Source: Periplaneta americana (lineage: Eukaryota; Arthropoda; Insecta; Blattodea; Blattidae). Taken from it: a DNA stretch of 64,000 nucleotides. The DNA is taken from assembly GCF_040183065.1 (NCBI RefSeq), contig NC_091123.1, positions 111,760,821-111,824,820 on the forward strand, written 5' to 3'. Under the pieces are notes generated by a model. The model saw only the letters and a list, made by a program, of their open reading frames with translations, did no database searches and was not told the origin of the DNA. The position numbers and the translations under genes were made by a program. Below are positions 22,601-36,500 of this stretch, in pieces. The number at the start of each line of letters is the position of its first letter. Position 1 is the first letter of the stretch.

Positions 22601-25600
22601 CCTGTTATTATCTCACAGCAGAATTTTCAACCCAGCATTACATAAAACTTACATTCAAGAATCTAATTTGTAATCTTAGTTCCTTAGACATTGCAGTCCT
22701 TAATGATCTAATGTATTCTTTTCCTCCTCTCCTGTTTCGTTTATCAGAGACTTGTTCGGTCTCATGAAGTGTCATCCTGCAGAGACATTTGCAGTCTCAT
22801 CGAAATTTTAGCCTGCAAACACTAAGGAAATTTGTTGGAGCGAGAGCAGTCAGGCTTCTCTCAGAACTACTTACTCGTACCTTCCTAAAGAAACCACGTC
22901 AAGAATTTTTATTAATTGCCCTTTGGCAGAACTGAATAAGCAAACTGCAAATCCAAAGGCATGCATGGTAGTCAGCAATCACTAAACCTCAGGAGACACC
23001 AACATTCAATTAAAATATACAATGGTACGTAAAGACAGACACACCAATGGTTTTTCACGTTTGAGACCTGACTTAAAATCCTGTAGAGTCTAAAAGAAAT
23101 TTATTATTGACAAATACAATGTTGGGACACATTTCCTAGGAGTACTTCCATTTCACTTGCGCCATAATTTAGTAATTTCTCAATAATTCACAATCGCCTT
23201 TTCATTGATGCAGAGAGTAATGGAAAAAATACTGCATTGTATTTTAAGGAAGCAACCTGGACAAATACCCAATGTCCCATTCCTATCTTCCCATGGTGCA
23301 GCTGTTTGTAAGCATAATTTTACAAGCTGAACTAAAGGGAGGGACTACTCATCAATTAGCACTGGTCAGCTTGATGAGTTAATGACCGAATTTGGTATAA
23401 TTTTTCTCTATTCAATACCTAATTCCCTCTTTACCCTTTCCTATCCAGTCCTCTGACTGAACTTTCTTCGACCCCGGCAGTATTACAGCATTCGAGGCCT
23501 AGGGGTTCATTCCACTTTCCTTCATACCCTTTCTACTTTTCTGTTCCTAGTGCTGACCTGCTATGGCACTAAAATCGTCCTCCAGTGGCTTATGAAGGGA
23601 AAACTGGCGACCAACAAGATCTCCCAACTAGATTTAGTAGATCCGTCGACCAACAGCAGGTGTGGTCCTCCAGACATTCTGGGGGTTGTGTGTGGATGAA
23701 GTAGCCACCAAAACGTTAAAATATGGTGTTCACTTAAATCAGCTACAGCTTGCCATTTAACCACTCTCAAAATCTGTGCTTCAGTGGCTGACCATGACAA
23801 TATCTTTGAAAAATATTGGAGTGCAAGAGGTCAAATGACCTTATTGTCAAACACCTGGCATTAGAAAACAACACATAACAACTTTCCTACAAGACCAAAC
23901 ACATACCAGGTCGGACAATAAACTGAGACTGATTTTTTTCCCCATCTGATGAGGCAACCCAGCAGCCTCCTACCAGAGATATGTTTGAGCTTGGTCCTTC
24001 TTCTACCTGAATTCCAACTGGCACCACCTTCCAAGTGTCAGTGTGGAATAGCTACTTGACTAGTGGAGTTGTGTGTTTGCACCTCGTCAATACAATGGAA
24101 TCGCATAATATCGCGCAGCAGTATGCCATCTTGTTTTGTGTAAAACCTGTGAAAATACGAGCACAAACTTTCCGATGGAATAAAACGTTTGCTGAGAGCA
24201 GAAGCAATGTTGGAGATGAACACCGAAGTGGGCGGCCAACAGCTGCACAGACAGATGACAACATTGCCAGGGTATATAAAGTTGTACAAACTGCCATTAA
24301 TAGCCAAAATGATAGCACAAGAATTGAACATGAATTTGGGAAACTATTTGCCTAATTCTAACGGAAGACCTGGGCATGAGAAAAATTTGTGCAAAACTAG
24401 TTCCAAAAAATCTCACAGGGCAACAGCGAGATGAATGGAAAAATGTGACTGCTGATCTGTTTCAACACTACCGCAGCCTCCATATTCACCCAGCCTTGCT
24501 CCTTGCAACTTCTTTTTTGAAATCAGTTGTGAAAGGACGCCATTTTCAAACAACAGAAGACGTCAAGAAGACTGTGATCTAGGCATTAAACAGTATCTCA
24601 AAAGATGAATTTCACAATTGCAACCAGCAGTGACAGCAACATTGGAATAAGTGTGTGCAGTTTCTAGGGAACTACTTTGAAGGTAATCACTAAAGACAGG
24701 ATTTTTATGCACTATCAAATCGTAAAATATGCATGCGTCCATGCACTATCAAATGGCCAAATATGCACAATGAAGAAAAAAAAAACCACTGAAAATATGC
24801 ACTATCAAAATTGAAACTTACATTTCATTTTCGAATGGCACAATGTACTACTAACAGTCTTTCCAAATTTCTAAGATATTATTTTCCCTTGATCCACTGT
24901 GCCACAAGATCCCTTCTCGAACATTTAATCGGGGCATTACAACACTTCACAGATCACCACAGAACACAAATACAGTAGCTAATCCACAAAACAAATGTAC
25001 ATGTAGCCTACTACAGACCTTCTACCTTTCTGCATGTCCAAATTAAAGGCATGTTAGGGGAAGCATGTTAGTGTTATTGTCGCCAAACTACAAAATATGG
25101 GAGGGAACAGAAGAGGCATCCTTCTAATAATAATTTTAGCCTCAGGGTAAGACTTGTATAGAACAGGAGTGTGGAATTCCAGTGTGACAACACAATGAGA
25201 GGATTAGCTAGGAAGGTTCAAAGTCCTCAGATAGGAACCCTGCAGACCGTTAGCATTTCACTTATATTTTTCAGTACATAAGGTAATGGAGGGTAACTGT
25301 GCGCAGGCGGCCAAGTATATGCAGTCGCATTTTTCAGCTGTTGGCAACACTGGACAACAGCTGACAGTCTAGAATGGTAGTGTAAACAGTAAAAGTTGTT
25401 TTAACGCTGTGGGTGCTTTATTCGTACAATTACATTATTGAAACAGGTAAATTGTTATATTTCGCTAACTTGATTGTAATTTTGTGATGAAGTAAGGTAA
25501 GGTATTGGTCTCTCCGCAATAAATGTATCAGATTACTATTAATACCTTAGAGAATGCTGTTATTGCTGGTGAGGATGCCGTTATTTCTGCTTGGAACTAG

Positions 25601-28600
25601 CAGCACTTGTTCCAGCTACACCGAATTAAACGAGACATTACAATAGCCGGGCAAGTGTGTGCGCCAGATTCAACAAGGTGCAGGTTGACCGCTACTTTGA
25701 GAATCTCAAGGAATGTTTGGGAAAGTACAAATTCCCTCCCCACAGATTGTTCAACATGGACGAGACCGGAGTGTCGACTGTTCCTGATAAGACGGCTAAA
25801 GTCGTTGCTACAAAGGAAAATAAGTCCATAAAGAAAATATAATCGGCTGAAAGAGATCAAGTAGTGACTGCTGTTTTTTTTTTGTGTAAACCAAACAGGG
25901 AACTTTATACATCTGCTCTGATTTTTCCCGGAGTTCTGTAACAACTCCCCTGCAGGTTCTCTTGGACTTGTTAGTGAATCTTGATATATGAATTCCGAAC
26001 TGTTCCTTGTTTGGTTGGAACATTTTGCCAAGCATGTTAAATCTTCAGTGGATGATCCAGACCTCTTGGTTCTTGATAACCATGTCTCACATTGCTCGCT
26101 TTCAGCTGTGTAATTCTGCAGACAACACAGCATTGTCCAATTGACGTTGCCACCCCATGTTAGTCATATACTTCAATAATTAGATAAAGTAATATTCACC
26201 CCATTCAAGAAATTCTATACCCAAGAAGTAGAAAAGTGACTTTGTAGTAATCCTGGCAGAGCTGTAACCCAGATGAAGTGTCTGCTCTATTTCGCGCAGC
26301 CTTTGAAGGGGTAGCAACTGCTCGAAATGCTGTACCTGCTTTCCATGACACATGCATGTATCCTTGCAATCCACACGTGTTTAATGATGATTTTTTACCA
26401 TCTGAGGTAACCAAAATCGACTTGCCGATTGCTGAAGATCTCAGTCAGTCAGCAAATAGTAACAGAGATGAAGATATAAATAAAGAACAGGAAGAAGGAG
26501 AAAAATTAAATATGAACAACCAAGAAACAAATGATGGGTCGACTAATTAAACAATTCAACCAACCAGTTCCATTAGTTTACCTCAAGTATCAATCACCAA
26601 CATTCATGCCTTACCTAAATATGAAAATCAAAACAAAAGGAAAAAAAGAACAGCAATTAGAGATTTTAACATCGTCTCCGTATAAAAACAATCTTGTGAA
26701 GAAGCAAAACTTGAAACAGGAGGAAGAAAAGAAGAAACAAGAAAGGCTGAAAGCAAGAACTGAAAAGTAGCTTCAAAATCGGATCCTCAAGTGTCCAAAA
26801 TTACTAAAAGGTGTAAAAGAATATGAAGGAACCCAATCGAAAACTTCCACTGCACACAGCTGACATTCAGGTCTAGCACATCTAGTGATGAACTCCATCA
26901 GAAAAGCTATACATCTGCCCTGGGTGTGATGTATCTAATGAAGAAGATTGGGTACAGTGTAATGGGTGTGACGAGAGGTAACACGAGTTGTGCACGTCAT
27001 ATGAAGGACATGGAACATTTCTCTGTGATCTGTATTAATAAGTTATTGCAATATAGGCCTGCTGTAACTCAGTGAAACTAAAGAAAACATACATTAAAAA
27101 GTGCGCACAGTTAGCCGACATTCTGCGTACACTTACCCGCATATGTCGTCTAAGTGTTCGTATTCGCCAACTTGTCTAAACTTGTGTGTCACAATAAATG
27201 ATGATCACTATAGGCAGTTTTAACAATGCATAAATATTCTTAAAGTTTCATTGTGTATGAACACCTACTACTTAATGTAACAAAATAATAACAGATGACC
27301 ACATTATGAGCGAATTAAAACTAAGTGCGCACACTTACCCTCCATTATCTTATACTCACATATTGTAAGCTCAGAAATACCAAACTCTACGAGGCAACAT
27401 TTATAAAATGCAATATCATGCGATTTAATATAAAATATGCAATGAAACTATAAAAATGGACGTAATATGCAACATAAACTTCAAAATATGCATTATTAAA
27501 CTCAGAATCTAAAAAACATGCATTATGCATGAATTTACCACTAAAAAGACCAAAACATGCAAATATACACGGAAAAAGTATACATATTTCGAATCACTAA
27601 GCTATGAAACGGATATTTATAAAGTTTGAGAACTGTAGCAAGCTTATATAAAAACATGGATTTGCATGGAAATCCTGTCTCTAGTAATCACATTGTAGTT
27701 GGTTAAAAATGTAAGTAAAAGTGTTTTTTAAACCAGCCTCATTACTTTATTGTCCGACCTCGTATATTCTACAGAGAAAGTTTCACAGAGCACACATCAT
27801 AGGATTCAATGTAATTAGTAATGATTACTATGCAATCAGATGACTCATTTTTCTATCTTGTATGGCTTTATATAGGATGGAGTGAATATGCAAGATGTAA
27901 CAGATGTTCAAAATATTTATTGTACCTTAGCTCCTTTCTTATCACCCTCAGTTCGAACTCCCAGTAGACGCTTCAAGAGATAATAAGATATCTCAAGCTC
28001 AATGAAGATCTTGGGCAAAGCTCCAACAGCGCCAAGGACTTGACCAACTAAACGGTCAGCTCGGCATAAAGTTGGTTCAATCTTGGTACCAACTCCTATA
28101 AATGTACAAATTTAAATTTATTTAATCACTAAGAAAGAAGTAAAAACATTATGAATACAGTAAATGTTAAAATTAAAATTACTCACATCAAAAATACTAT
28201 ACTTCATAGTTTTTATGACACAATCTTTAAAATTCTTTTATATAACTTAACAAGAATGAACAGATGATCCATAATTTACGAGGTAACGCATTCAATGCAA
28301 ATTACTTTGTAGACTATTGCATTTCATTAAATCAATAAATATGCATATATAAAATGCTTGGATATTTTTCATCACTTACACATTTGATCAACTAAGATCT
28401 TTTTGAATTTCTACTCGTACTAGATTGGCAAAATTGAATTCCACTGAATCAGAAGCAGCTGTTACGCACCTGTTATTCTCAAACATGATGGTAGAAGACA
28501 ATGTTGACTATTAGGAATGTTAATATAATTCTAAATTTTACATAGTAGATAGAGGACACCAGTGGGTGTTAGCTAGAAGAACCACGTGAAAATAAAAATA

Positions 28601-29232
28601 GAAGGGTAATATAAAGAATGCTGAAAAATTGCTTATAACAATAAGGGGTCTATGTTACTTTAAGACACAAACTTTTTGTGATATGGGACCCCACAGCTTT
28701 ACTTTTCTTCCTGAAGGAAGTTGTATTTTGAACATAACAGAAAAATCCACTGCTAATGGCAGGCTTTGAACTCTTGAAAACATGATAACACCAAACTATT
28801 GAGAACAACTCATTCCAAAATATGTGACAAATTAAGATGAAGTGGGGTAAGAAGTGTAATCAAAACACTGTATAATTCAAGTTTCAACATAAGTATAGCT
28901 AGATGTTTTGAAACATTCTTTAAATCACTAAAAATGATCAGACTTGTATGTTCCATGTATGTAAGTAGGAGATATGACTTATTATTTAAAACACTATGCC
29001 TGGGTCACACTTCCCGAGAATTTGTGGCAAGTACAACAAATGGCACAAATAGACACATTTGTGTCAATCTACTTCTAGGACAATGCATAGTGGCCAGTCC
29101 CAACTTATTTTTCTTTTATTCAGAATTAAACCATCTCCAGCCATTATGAGAATGCAAACTTTTTCCCCCAGAAAGAAACAATAATGTTTGGAAAATGAAA
29201 ATTTAATTTGTTGTTCCTTTTTACAAAAAGAC

Positions 29233-29326
<94 letters not shown>

Positions 29327-30524
29327 TACTTATTTATTTATTTACTAATATTTTATTGTGTGTACAACAGCCAGCGGCTAATAATAGTTGAGCATAAAAT
29401 GACAATAATTACAATAAACGTACATGAATATAAGTTCATGGATAGAAGTGAAATAAAGAATAACTCAATTAAAACAATAATAAAAAAACATGGGTTAAAA
29501 TTGAATTAGAATCCAATATTAAAACAACAACAACAATATAAATATCCAAACTATACATTAAAAGGATCCAATTTCATACCATGCAAATTGGCAAGTTTTA
29601 TGCATCTAGCAACCGGTGAAAGAGAATTAGACTTACTGGTATAATTTTTTTTTATTTTTTTTTTTTAATCTTAGTCCTTTAGAAGGTAGATTCACTAAGA
29701 ATGTCACTCTTTATAGCCTTACAAAAGAATAAGTAATCAAGATCAAGACATCTGGCATAAAGACTAGAACAATTAAAATAATTAACAGGTTAGCTCATAA
29801 TTGAAAACGAAGCAAGTTGGTAGAAATCTAAAAACACATAAGGAAATAAATTTTCTTTAAATATTCTCCAATTTAACCGAATCAGTAGAAGTAATAGAAT
29901 TTCAGACAACAGATGCATATTCAAGTTTGGATTTGACTAATGTATTGTATAAAACTAGTAGAGTAGCAAGAGTAGAAAAAGCAGTCTTATGGAATGATTA
30001 TATATATGTTGAACATGATTATGAAAATGTAATTTGGAATCAAGTAGAACTCCAAGGTCTCTAATACAGTCTTTCCTAATTATGTTGACATTATTAAGAG
30101 AATAATTACATTTTGAAGAAGTAATTTTTCTTGAGAAGGATTCATTAATTTTCATTCCATTATCAGCAGACCAAAGCGCAATAGTGTTTATATCATTTTT
30201 TCAAAATATGACACTCAGCCGGACTATTGATTTTGTTCAAGATTTTCAGGTCATCCCCAAATAAAAGGCAGTTTGAACTTATTCTTTTGCAAATATTATC
30301 TTTTATAAATAATAGAAATAGTAGAACCTTGGGGAACTCCACATAAACTAATGTATGGATCCGAGAAAGAATTTCTTAGTCGAACACAGGATTGTCTATC
30401 TGTTATAATGAGGATCATGTAAGAGCAGTTCTTAAAAGGCTAATTTGGCTATCTCTCAGTGTTGCCAACTAACACCAAATATCACCAAAGAGGGTAAAAT
30501 CATGACATGTACAACGACGATGAC

Positions 30525-30586
<62 letters not shown>

Positions 30587-33500
30587 CAACAACAACGTCT
30601 TGCTTATTTACTTATTTACTACATCTCATCTTTATGTCGGGAGGTGTTTTCTAAATGGTTCAATAATTTGTAAAAGAGTACGCCTCCATTATGTGGGAAA
30701 TTAGTAGATTAATATGATCTAATATTATCCCTAGATTACTGAACTTCTATTGGAAGGGCATTATTACTAAATATTAGTCTGAGAGACTTGGTACCTACTC
30801 ACTTCGTGTGGACAGAAATATTTCACTAATTAAAATGATGTTTACTTAAATAAGAACACGTTATTTTAAGGCTTATAATTAATCATTTTAACACATTTGC
30901 TTATCTCACAAGCTCTCCTCCCGTTCACAGTACCCTTTTTTTGAATAGTGCTTCTTGAGCAATGACTACAAATAAATTAGGTAATTCTATGCAAAATTTT
31001 TGCACAAATACGTAAAAATAACATGATCCTGTTCAAAAGGGCGTGAAGTTTCAGATTTCTGGTTCATATTTAGACTTTTGATTTTATCACCATTTGCTTA
31101 TAATGCAAAATGTATACACTTCATTATTCTGAACACTAGTCTGTTAGATGACATTGAATTGATATCTTATTAAAAATTCAGACCCTTTCAATAATCATCA
31201 CAGTGACATCCTTTTAATGTAGATTGATGAAGGTACTAAAACTGACGTATGTCTCACACAACCAGAAATACCTTAAATTAGCAATGTTTCTAACCTGAGT
31301 AGTTTGTCAAGCGAATGATTAGTAATCTTGGGGTAAAATGTACGAATATTTTGTCTGACAACATGAAATTCGTTGCTTTGACTAAACAGTTTACGATTCA
31401 CAAGACCTAATCTAAAAATGTATATTGTTTCATCACGTGAAATGATCAGTACAAACTCCGAAAACCAAATGCCATTTTGAAATGTATGCTGAAGAATACT
31501 TACTTACTCCTAATAATTTTGCTATCCTAGTTATAATTGCTGTCTCCGAGAGCATTTTCTATTGATCACCAAAGTGCATGTACCACACCATATTTGTGGA
31601 GTGTCGTTTCAAATCGTATTAAATACATCCTCGGTCGAAATTTAGTTTGAAGCGATTTTGCATAGCTGAGACAGTATTCTTTAAGACCGTGATCTCATAT
31701 TGGAGCAATTCATATTCTTTCCCGCCTTTTTTCTATGATGAAAATGATGTGTTGGATCAAATCGTATTATGTACAACTCCCATTAGTTAAAATCTTAAAT
31801 GAACACCGTTGGCGAGTGTGGTGCACCTTCCCGCCATTATTGTGTTTCCTGCTGTTTTAGAACATTTTGAGAGCTGTTATCACTCTTCATAATTAATATC
31901 TACCATGGACGGTTCAGTGCCTGTTGGTGAAAAATCTGTTGGGAGTAGAAAGAAGATAAAATGTAATAAGACAAAAAGGGAGCTAGACATTGAAAATTGA
32001 GTAAAGCCATTCTAAATATTGGTTAAATGCTAACTGAAAGCAATATGCAACTTAATTTTGATAAATTAATGCAGATATAGTAGGTCAATGGCACAGCATA
32101 TTTTAGAAACAAATTGGAAACTAGGTGCGTTAATTGTAGCCATTTCCTTTAGATACAGAAACAAAGATCGAGATTTAATGGAATTCACATCTCCCTGTAC
32201 TCACAAAGAGGGACGGTTTAACTGTGGCAGTATTCCAGTTCATTTCTTGGCAAAAGCTAAACGAATAATGTACACTATTCCCAGTAAAGTGGAACAGGAC
32301 AGACGGATCTCTCACATGATTAAGGTCACGTCACTAAAATCTCGCAGGTCATCTAAGGATTATGGAGAGCGAAGACGTAATTCCATTATTGTAAGTTGCG
32401 AGGTAAGTTTATCTTCTTGTTTTCTTATTATAGTAATGTGTTCAGTTCACCTCTGCAGGATGAGAAAATAAGTCGGGTGTCAAGGTAGATCTGGGATATG
32501 GCTCGTTTTTATAGGACGAGACCAATACAGTTATTCAGTTTGTAGTTATTGCTTAAGTTTCACTCTCGTTTAATATTTTCCAACTACCATTCCATAGTCT
32601 TTCATTTACAATAAAATTGTTAGTATAACAATACCGTTTGCCTATATTTTCTTCATAAAATTTGGTCTCGATGGATGCGCTGACTAAACGCAATTATTAA
32701 TACATTTTTTCAGTGTTCACGCCACATTTCTTAAATTTGTTACAACGCTTACTTAAACATTGTATTTTAATACAAATCTTTACAACATATTTTTCGTAAT
32801 TTTGTTATAAAACTTACAAAAACATTATAATATTGTAATACAAGTGTTCACACATTTCTTAATTTTGTTATAAAAACATACTTAGATATTGTAGTAATTA
32901 ATACAAGTGTTCACACCATATTTAATAATTTTGTTATAGAGCATAATAAAGTACTGATATACAAGGATTCAAGAATAAAGTATACAGGCTGGGCACAAAG
33001 TCCCATTACTCCCTATTATTGCGTGTCATGAGAATAATGGGGAACATACTGATTATTTAGACACTTAGGTATACACAGTTAGTGTACAGTGGTTATTTTG
33101 TTTGTAGGTTTGAATTATGACCGGAATTACATCAATAGTGTGCATATTTGAGGTATTTAAGATATTTAAGAGAGTAACGGGACTTTGTGCCCACTCTGTA
33201 GATGCCATAATTATTTAAATTTATATTTAATGTGAGTTAGAGATCGACCCCGGTGGCCGCACGATCTAAAGTATGCCTCTTTAGGCAGCACGGTCCGAAG
33301 GGTTGCAGGTACGAAACTCGCCGTTCTTTATCATTATTTTCCAGCAGAAAGCAATAAAAAACTATTGATGTATCATCCTATCTAGTATGCTGCTGTAAAA
33401 ACCACAGAAAAACTGTCTAATGACAGGGCACAATTCAACATGGTTCATAGATGCAAATCGTATTATGTGACAAAATCGCTTCAAAATGTATTAAATACAA

Positions 33501-36500
33501 TGTGTCGATGCAAAATGTATTAAGTGCAAACTTCAATTGACAATATGTTGCATTAGATTAAACAATCAGTGCCAGTGTTTATTACATTTGGTGTCATTTC
33601 ACAATGNNNNNNNNNNNNNNNNNNNNNNNNNNNNNNNNNNNNNNNNNNNNNNNNNNNNNNNNNNNNNNNNNNNNNNNNNNNNNNNNNNNNNNNNNNNNNN
33701 NNNNNNNNNNNNNNNNNNNNNNNNNNNNNNNNNNNNNNNNNNNNNNNNNNNNNNNNNNNNNNNNNNNNNNNNNNNNNNNNNNNNNNNNNNNNNNNNNNNN
33801 NNNNNNGACGCTCGCAACTGCAGAGGTTATATCAGCGTCGCTGGTGTACCAGAATTTTGTCCCGCAGGAGTTCTTTTACATGCCAGAAAATCTATTGACA
33901 TGAGCCTGTCGTATTTAAATACACTTAAATGCCATCGACCTGGGCCGGGATCGAACCCACAACCTCGAGCATAGAAGGTCAGCGCTATACCAACTATGCT
34001 ACCGAGGCCAACAGAAAAGATATAATAAAATGTGAACAGTTAGGGTCCATTCACAGAAACATTAACATTGACACGAGGACATAAACATATGACATGAACA
34101 CAAGATTTGCGTTGCCATTCACAATGACAACTGAATGCTAACGTCAAAATAAAGCAACAAAATGGAGTCTGCGGCGATTGATAACAATGTAGTAGTGCAA
34201 TTTGTGTTACTACAAAGTCTATTAGCGTGTGTGTTTTGGTCCTCTACATTTGAAATCAAGGAAATCTAGATGTAGACGAGAATTAGATAAGGATTATTCA
34301 AGGGGATTTCCATAACCTTCTACATGAAATGTGAGACAGTGACCCAAAACAATTGCAGTATTTTATGAGATTGAACCCAACATAGTTTGATGAAATAGTC
34401 AATGTGGTATCCCCATTTTTTAATAAACGAAGTAACCATCCATCTTTGATAGTAGCTCTGCAACTGTCACTTATACTTAGGTAAGATGATGTTTTGATTT
34501 TTAATGGTACACATTTTTAATTTAACCTAAAATTATGCATCATTTTCATATAGATTATAAGTTGTATCTAATAAATATAAAAATCTTTCACAGGTTTTTG
34601 GTTACTGAAGACTCCATACTCACCCTGGCATGGAGTTACAGAATTGAAAAATTAACTTGCTATCCAATTATAAACGAAACAACCAAGGCTATTTGGACTG
34701 CTATTTATGAAACTTACCTTCCCATTCTCACTGTAGACGAATACAGAAATATTGCAAATGATTTATATGTAATGTGGAATATACCACACTTCCTTGGTGT
34801 TATAGACGGGAAACATGTTATACAAACACCAAACAATTCAGGTTCCCAGTTTTATAACTATAAAAATCATTTAGTATTGTGTTATTGGCAGTATGTATTG
34901 CAAAATACTGTTTTACCCATGTTGACATAGGAGCATATGAGTCACAGAGTAATGAAGGGATCATTAAGCAGTCAGAATTTGGTTACCAATTAAATAACAA
35001 TTTACTTCCATTACCATCTCCAGACCCTCTCCTCCAGACTAGAATTATCATATTATTTCGTTGGTGACGAGGCATTTTTTTGGGGGCCAAACCTGATGAG
35101 TCCAAAATATATTGACAAATATGAAAAGAAAAATGGGATATTATTATTACTTATGTAAAACGGAGTTATAAGTCGAAAAATTAAACACTCATGTTCTGAA
35201 ACATTTTTATGCAGTGATGTAAAAACAGTTTGAAGCACACTTAAAACTTCACCAATATGTGTAATAGGTGTCCATACACAAAGTAGGATAAGAGAGACCT
35301 ACATTTTAATGAAGTTGGTACAGGTGGTGGCAGCATTTGTAGCACATTTTTAAACTCACAGCGTAAGTGAACAACTGCCCTTTATTTATTTCTCTCAGTG
35401 TCAAATACAAAAGAAAGGAATGCCATTTACTTATCAATGTTTGAAGATGACTCTTCATCTTATGGCACGCAACACATTCTTCCAAGCGACGTTGGAAGCT
35501 ATTACTCTTTTCATATACAGAGCGAACTGTAAGTAAGGTTATTCCTTGAGATATTTCAAACAAAAAAGTTTAATACGATTTTTCTCGTTTTTGCTTTCTT
35601 TCCGAGATAAAAATTGTTTTATATGAAACATTACATAGCATGCTTTGGGAAAGCTATTGATTTAATTCCCATATGCTCAGTCAATTTAAGAGAGCAGTGT
35701 ATTACAATAATGAATGTTTGAAAGAATTTAATTTTGTCTTTAAATATGCAGAAATTTGATCCAAGCAAATGTAACATTTTAAAATTCCTTTTCAGAACGA
35801 AAACTTACATTTGTTAGGATTAAATTTCTGCACATGTAAAGGACAAAACTAAAATTCTTTCAATCATTCATTATCATAATACACTGCTCTCTTAAATTGA
35901 CTGAGTATATAGGAATTCATTCAATAGCTTTCCCAAAACATGCTATGAAATGTTTCATATAAAACAATTTTTTTCTCGAAAAGGAAGCAAAACGTGCAAA
36001 ATTATATTAAACTTTTTTGGTTGAAATATCTCAAGGAATAATCCTCTGAAATTAATGACATTACTTATGGTTTACCCTATATATCACCAAGGATAGTGTT
36101 GACTGCAGCTCAGATACGGTTCTTCAATTCCAAGATGGTGATAGGACATGTTTGGAAGACTTCTTGTTTGAGGTACTCCCAAACCCTAAGATGATAACAG
36201 ATCTGGGGACCGGGATGTCACCGTATCGAGAAATGACTTTCTGTGAAAAGATCTTTCGCACCGTCCTTTCACTTCATCCTGGTTTATGGTTACGCGAAAT
36301 GCAGTGTTTGTAAAGGAACTAACCCACCTTGCAATAGAGCGAGCAGCAACTGTATAGCTCAGTTTGCTGAGGTGCTAGCCTGAGTTGCACTCAGGAGTAG
36401 GTTCGATTCCCACTTAGGCTGATTACCTGGTTGGGGTTTTCCCCAAGCGTAAGGCAAATGTCAGGTAATCTATGGTGAATCCTGGGCCTCATTTCGCGAA

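Larger units (their letters stand above)
24691..27683. mobile_element. hAT-like non-autonomous element (middle layer)
   Basis: TSD GTAATCAC (24683-24690 and 27684-27691) is 8 bp, as expected for hAT. TIRs are TAAAGACAGGATTTTTATGC and, from the right end inward, TAGAGACAGGATTTCCATGC. Without the pogo insertion it is about 920 bp and has no transposase. Both subterminal parts hold many ATATGCA words (for example 24728, 24773, 24797 left; 27436, 27466, 27485 right). Confidence 0.85.
23906..27762 (+). mobile_element. mariner element (outer layer of a three-level nest)
   Basis: Terminal inverted repeats: left CCAGGTCGGACAATAAACTG and right, read inward, CGAGGTCGGACAATAAAGTA. Flanked by TA at 23904-05 and 27763-64. 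The mariner coding region runs from about 24091 to 24690 and resumes at 27692. A hAT element interrupts it close to the transposase C-terminus. Confidence 0.88.
31605..33530 (+). mobile_element. Putative DNA transposon with repeated AATCGTATTA word
   Basis: CAAATCGTATTA occurs at about 31615 and 31756 on the left and 33456 on the right, with related AAAATGTATTAAATAC and AAAATGTATTAAGTGC at about 33484-33530 and a GAAGCGATTTTGC / CAAAATCGCTTC pair in opposite orientations. The layout (subterminal repeats around an ORF) resembles the element at 2484. No terminal inverted repeat is defined, and the right side runs towards the sequence gap. Confidence 0.35.

Noticed and set aside
29188-29391. Poly-Asn open frame
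   Set aside because: It is a translated (AAT)n microsatellite.
30445-30704. Poly-Asp/Asn and poly-Met/Ile frames
   Set aside because: They are translated from a compound GAT/AAT/AAC microsatellite.
33537-33974. Open frames across the N block
   Set aside because: They span an assembly gap of unknown sequence, and the right part is a SINE.
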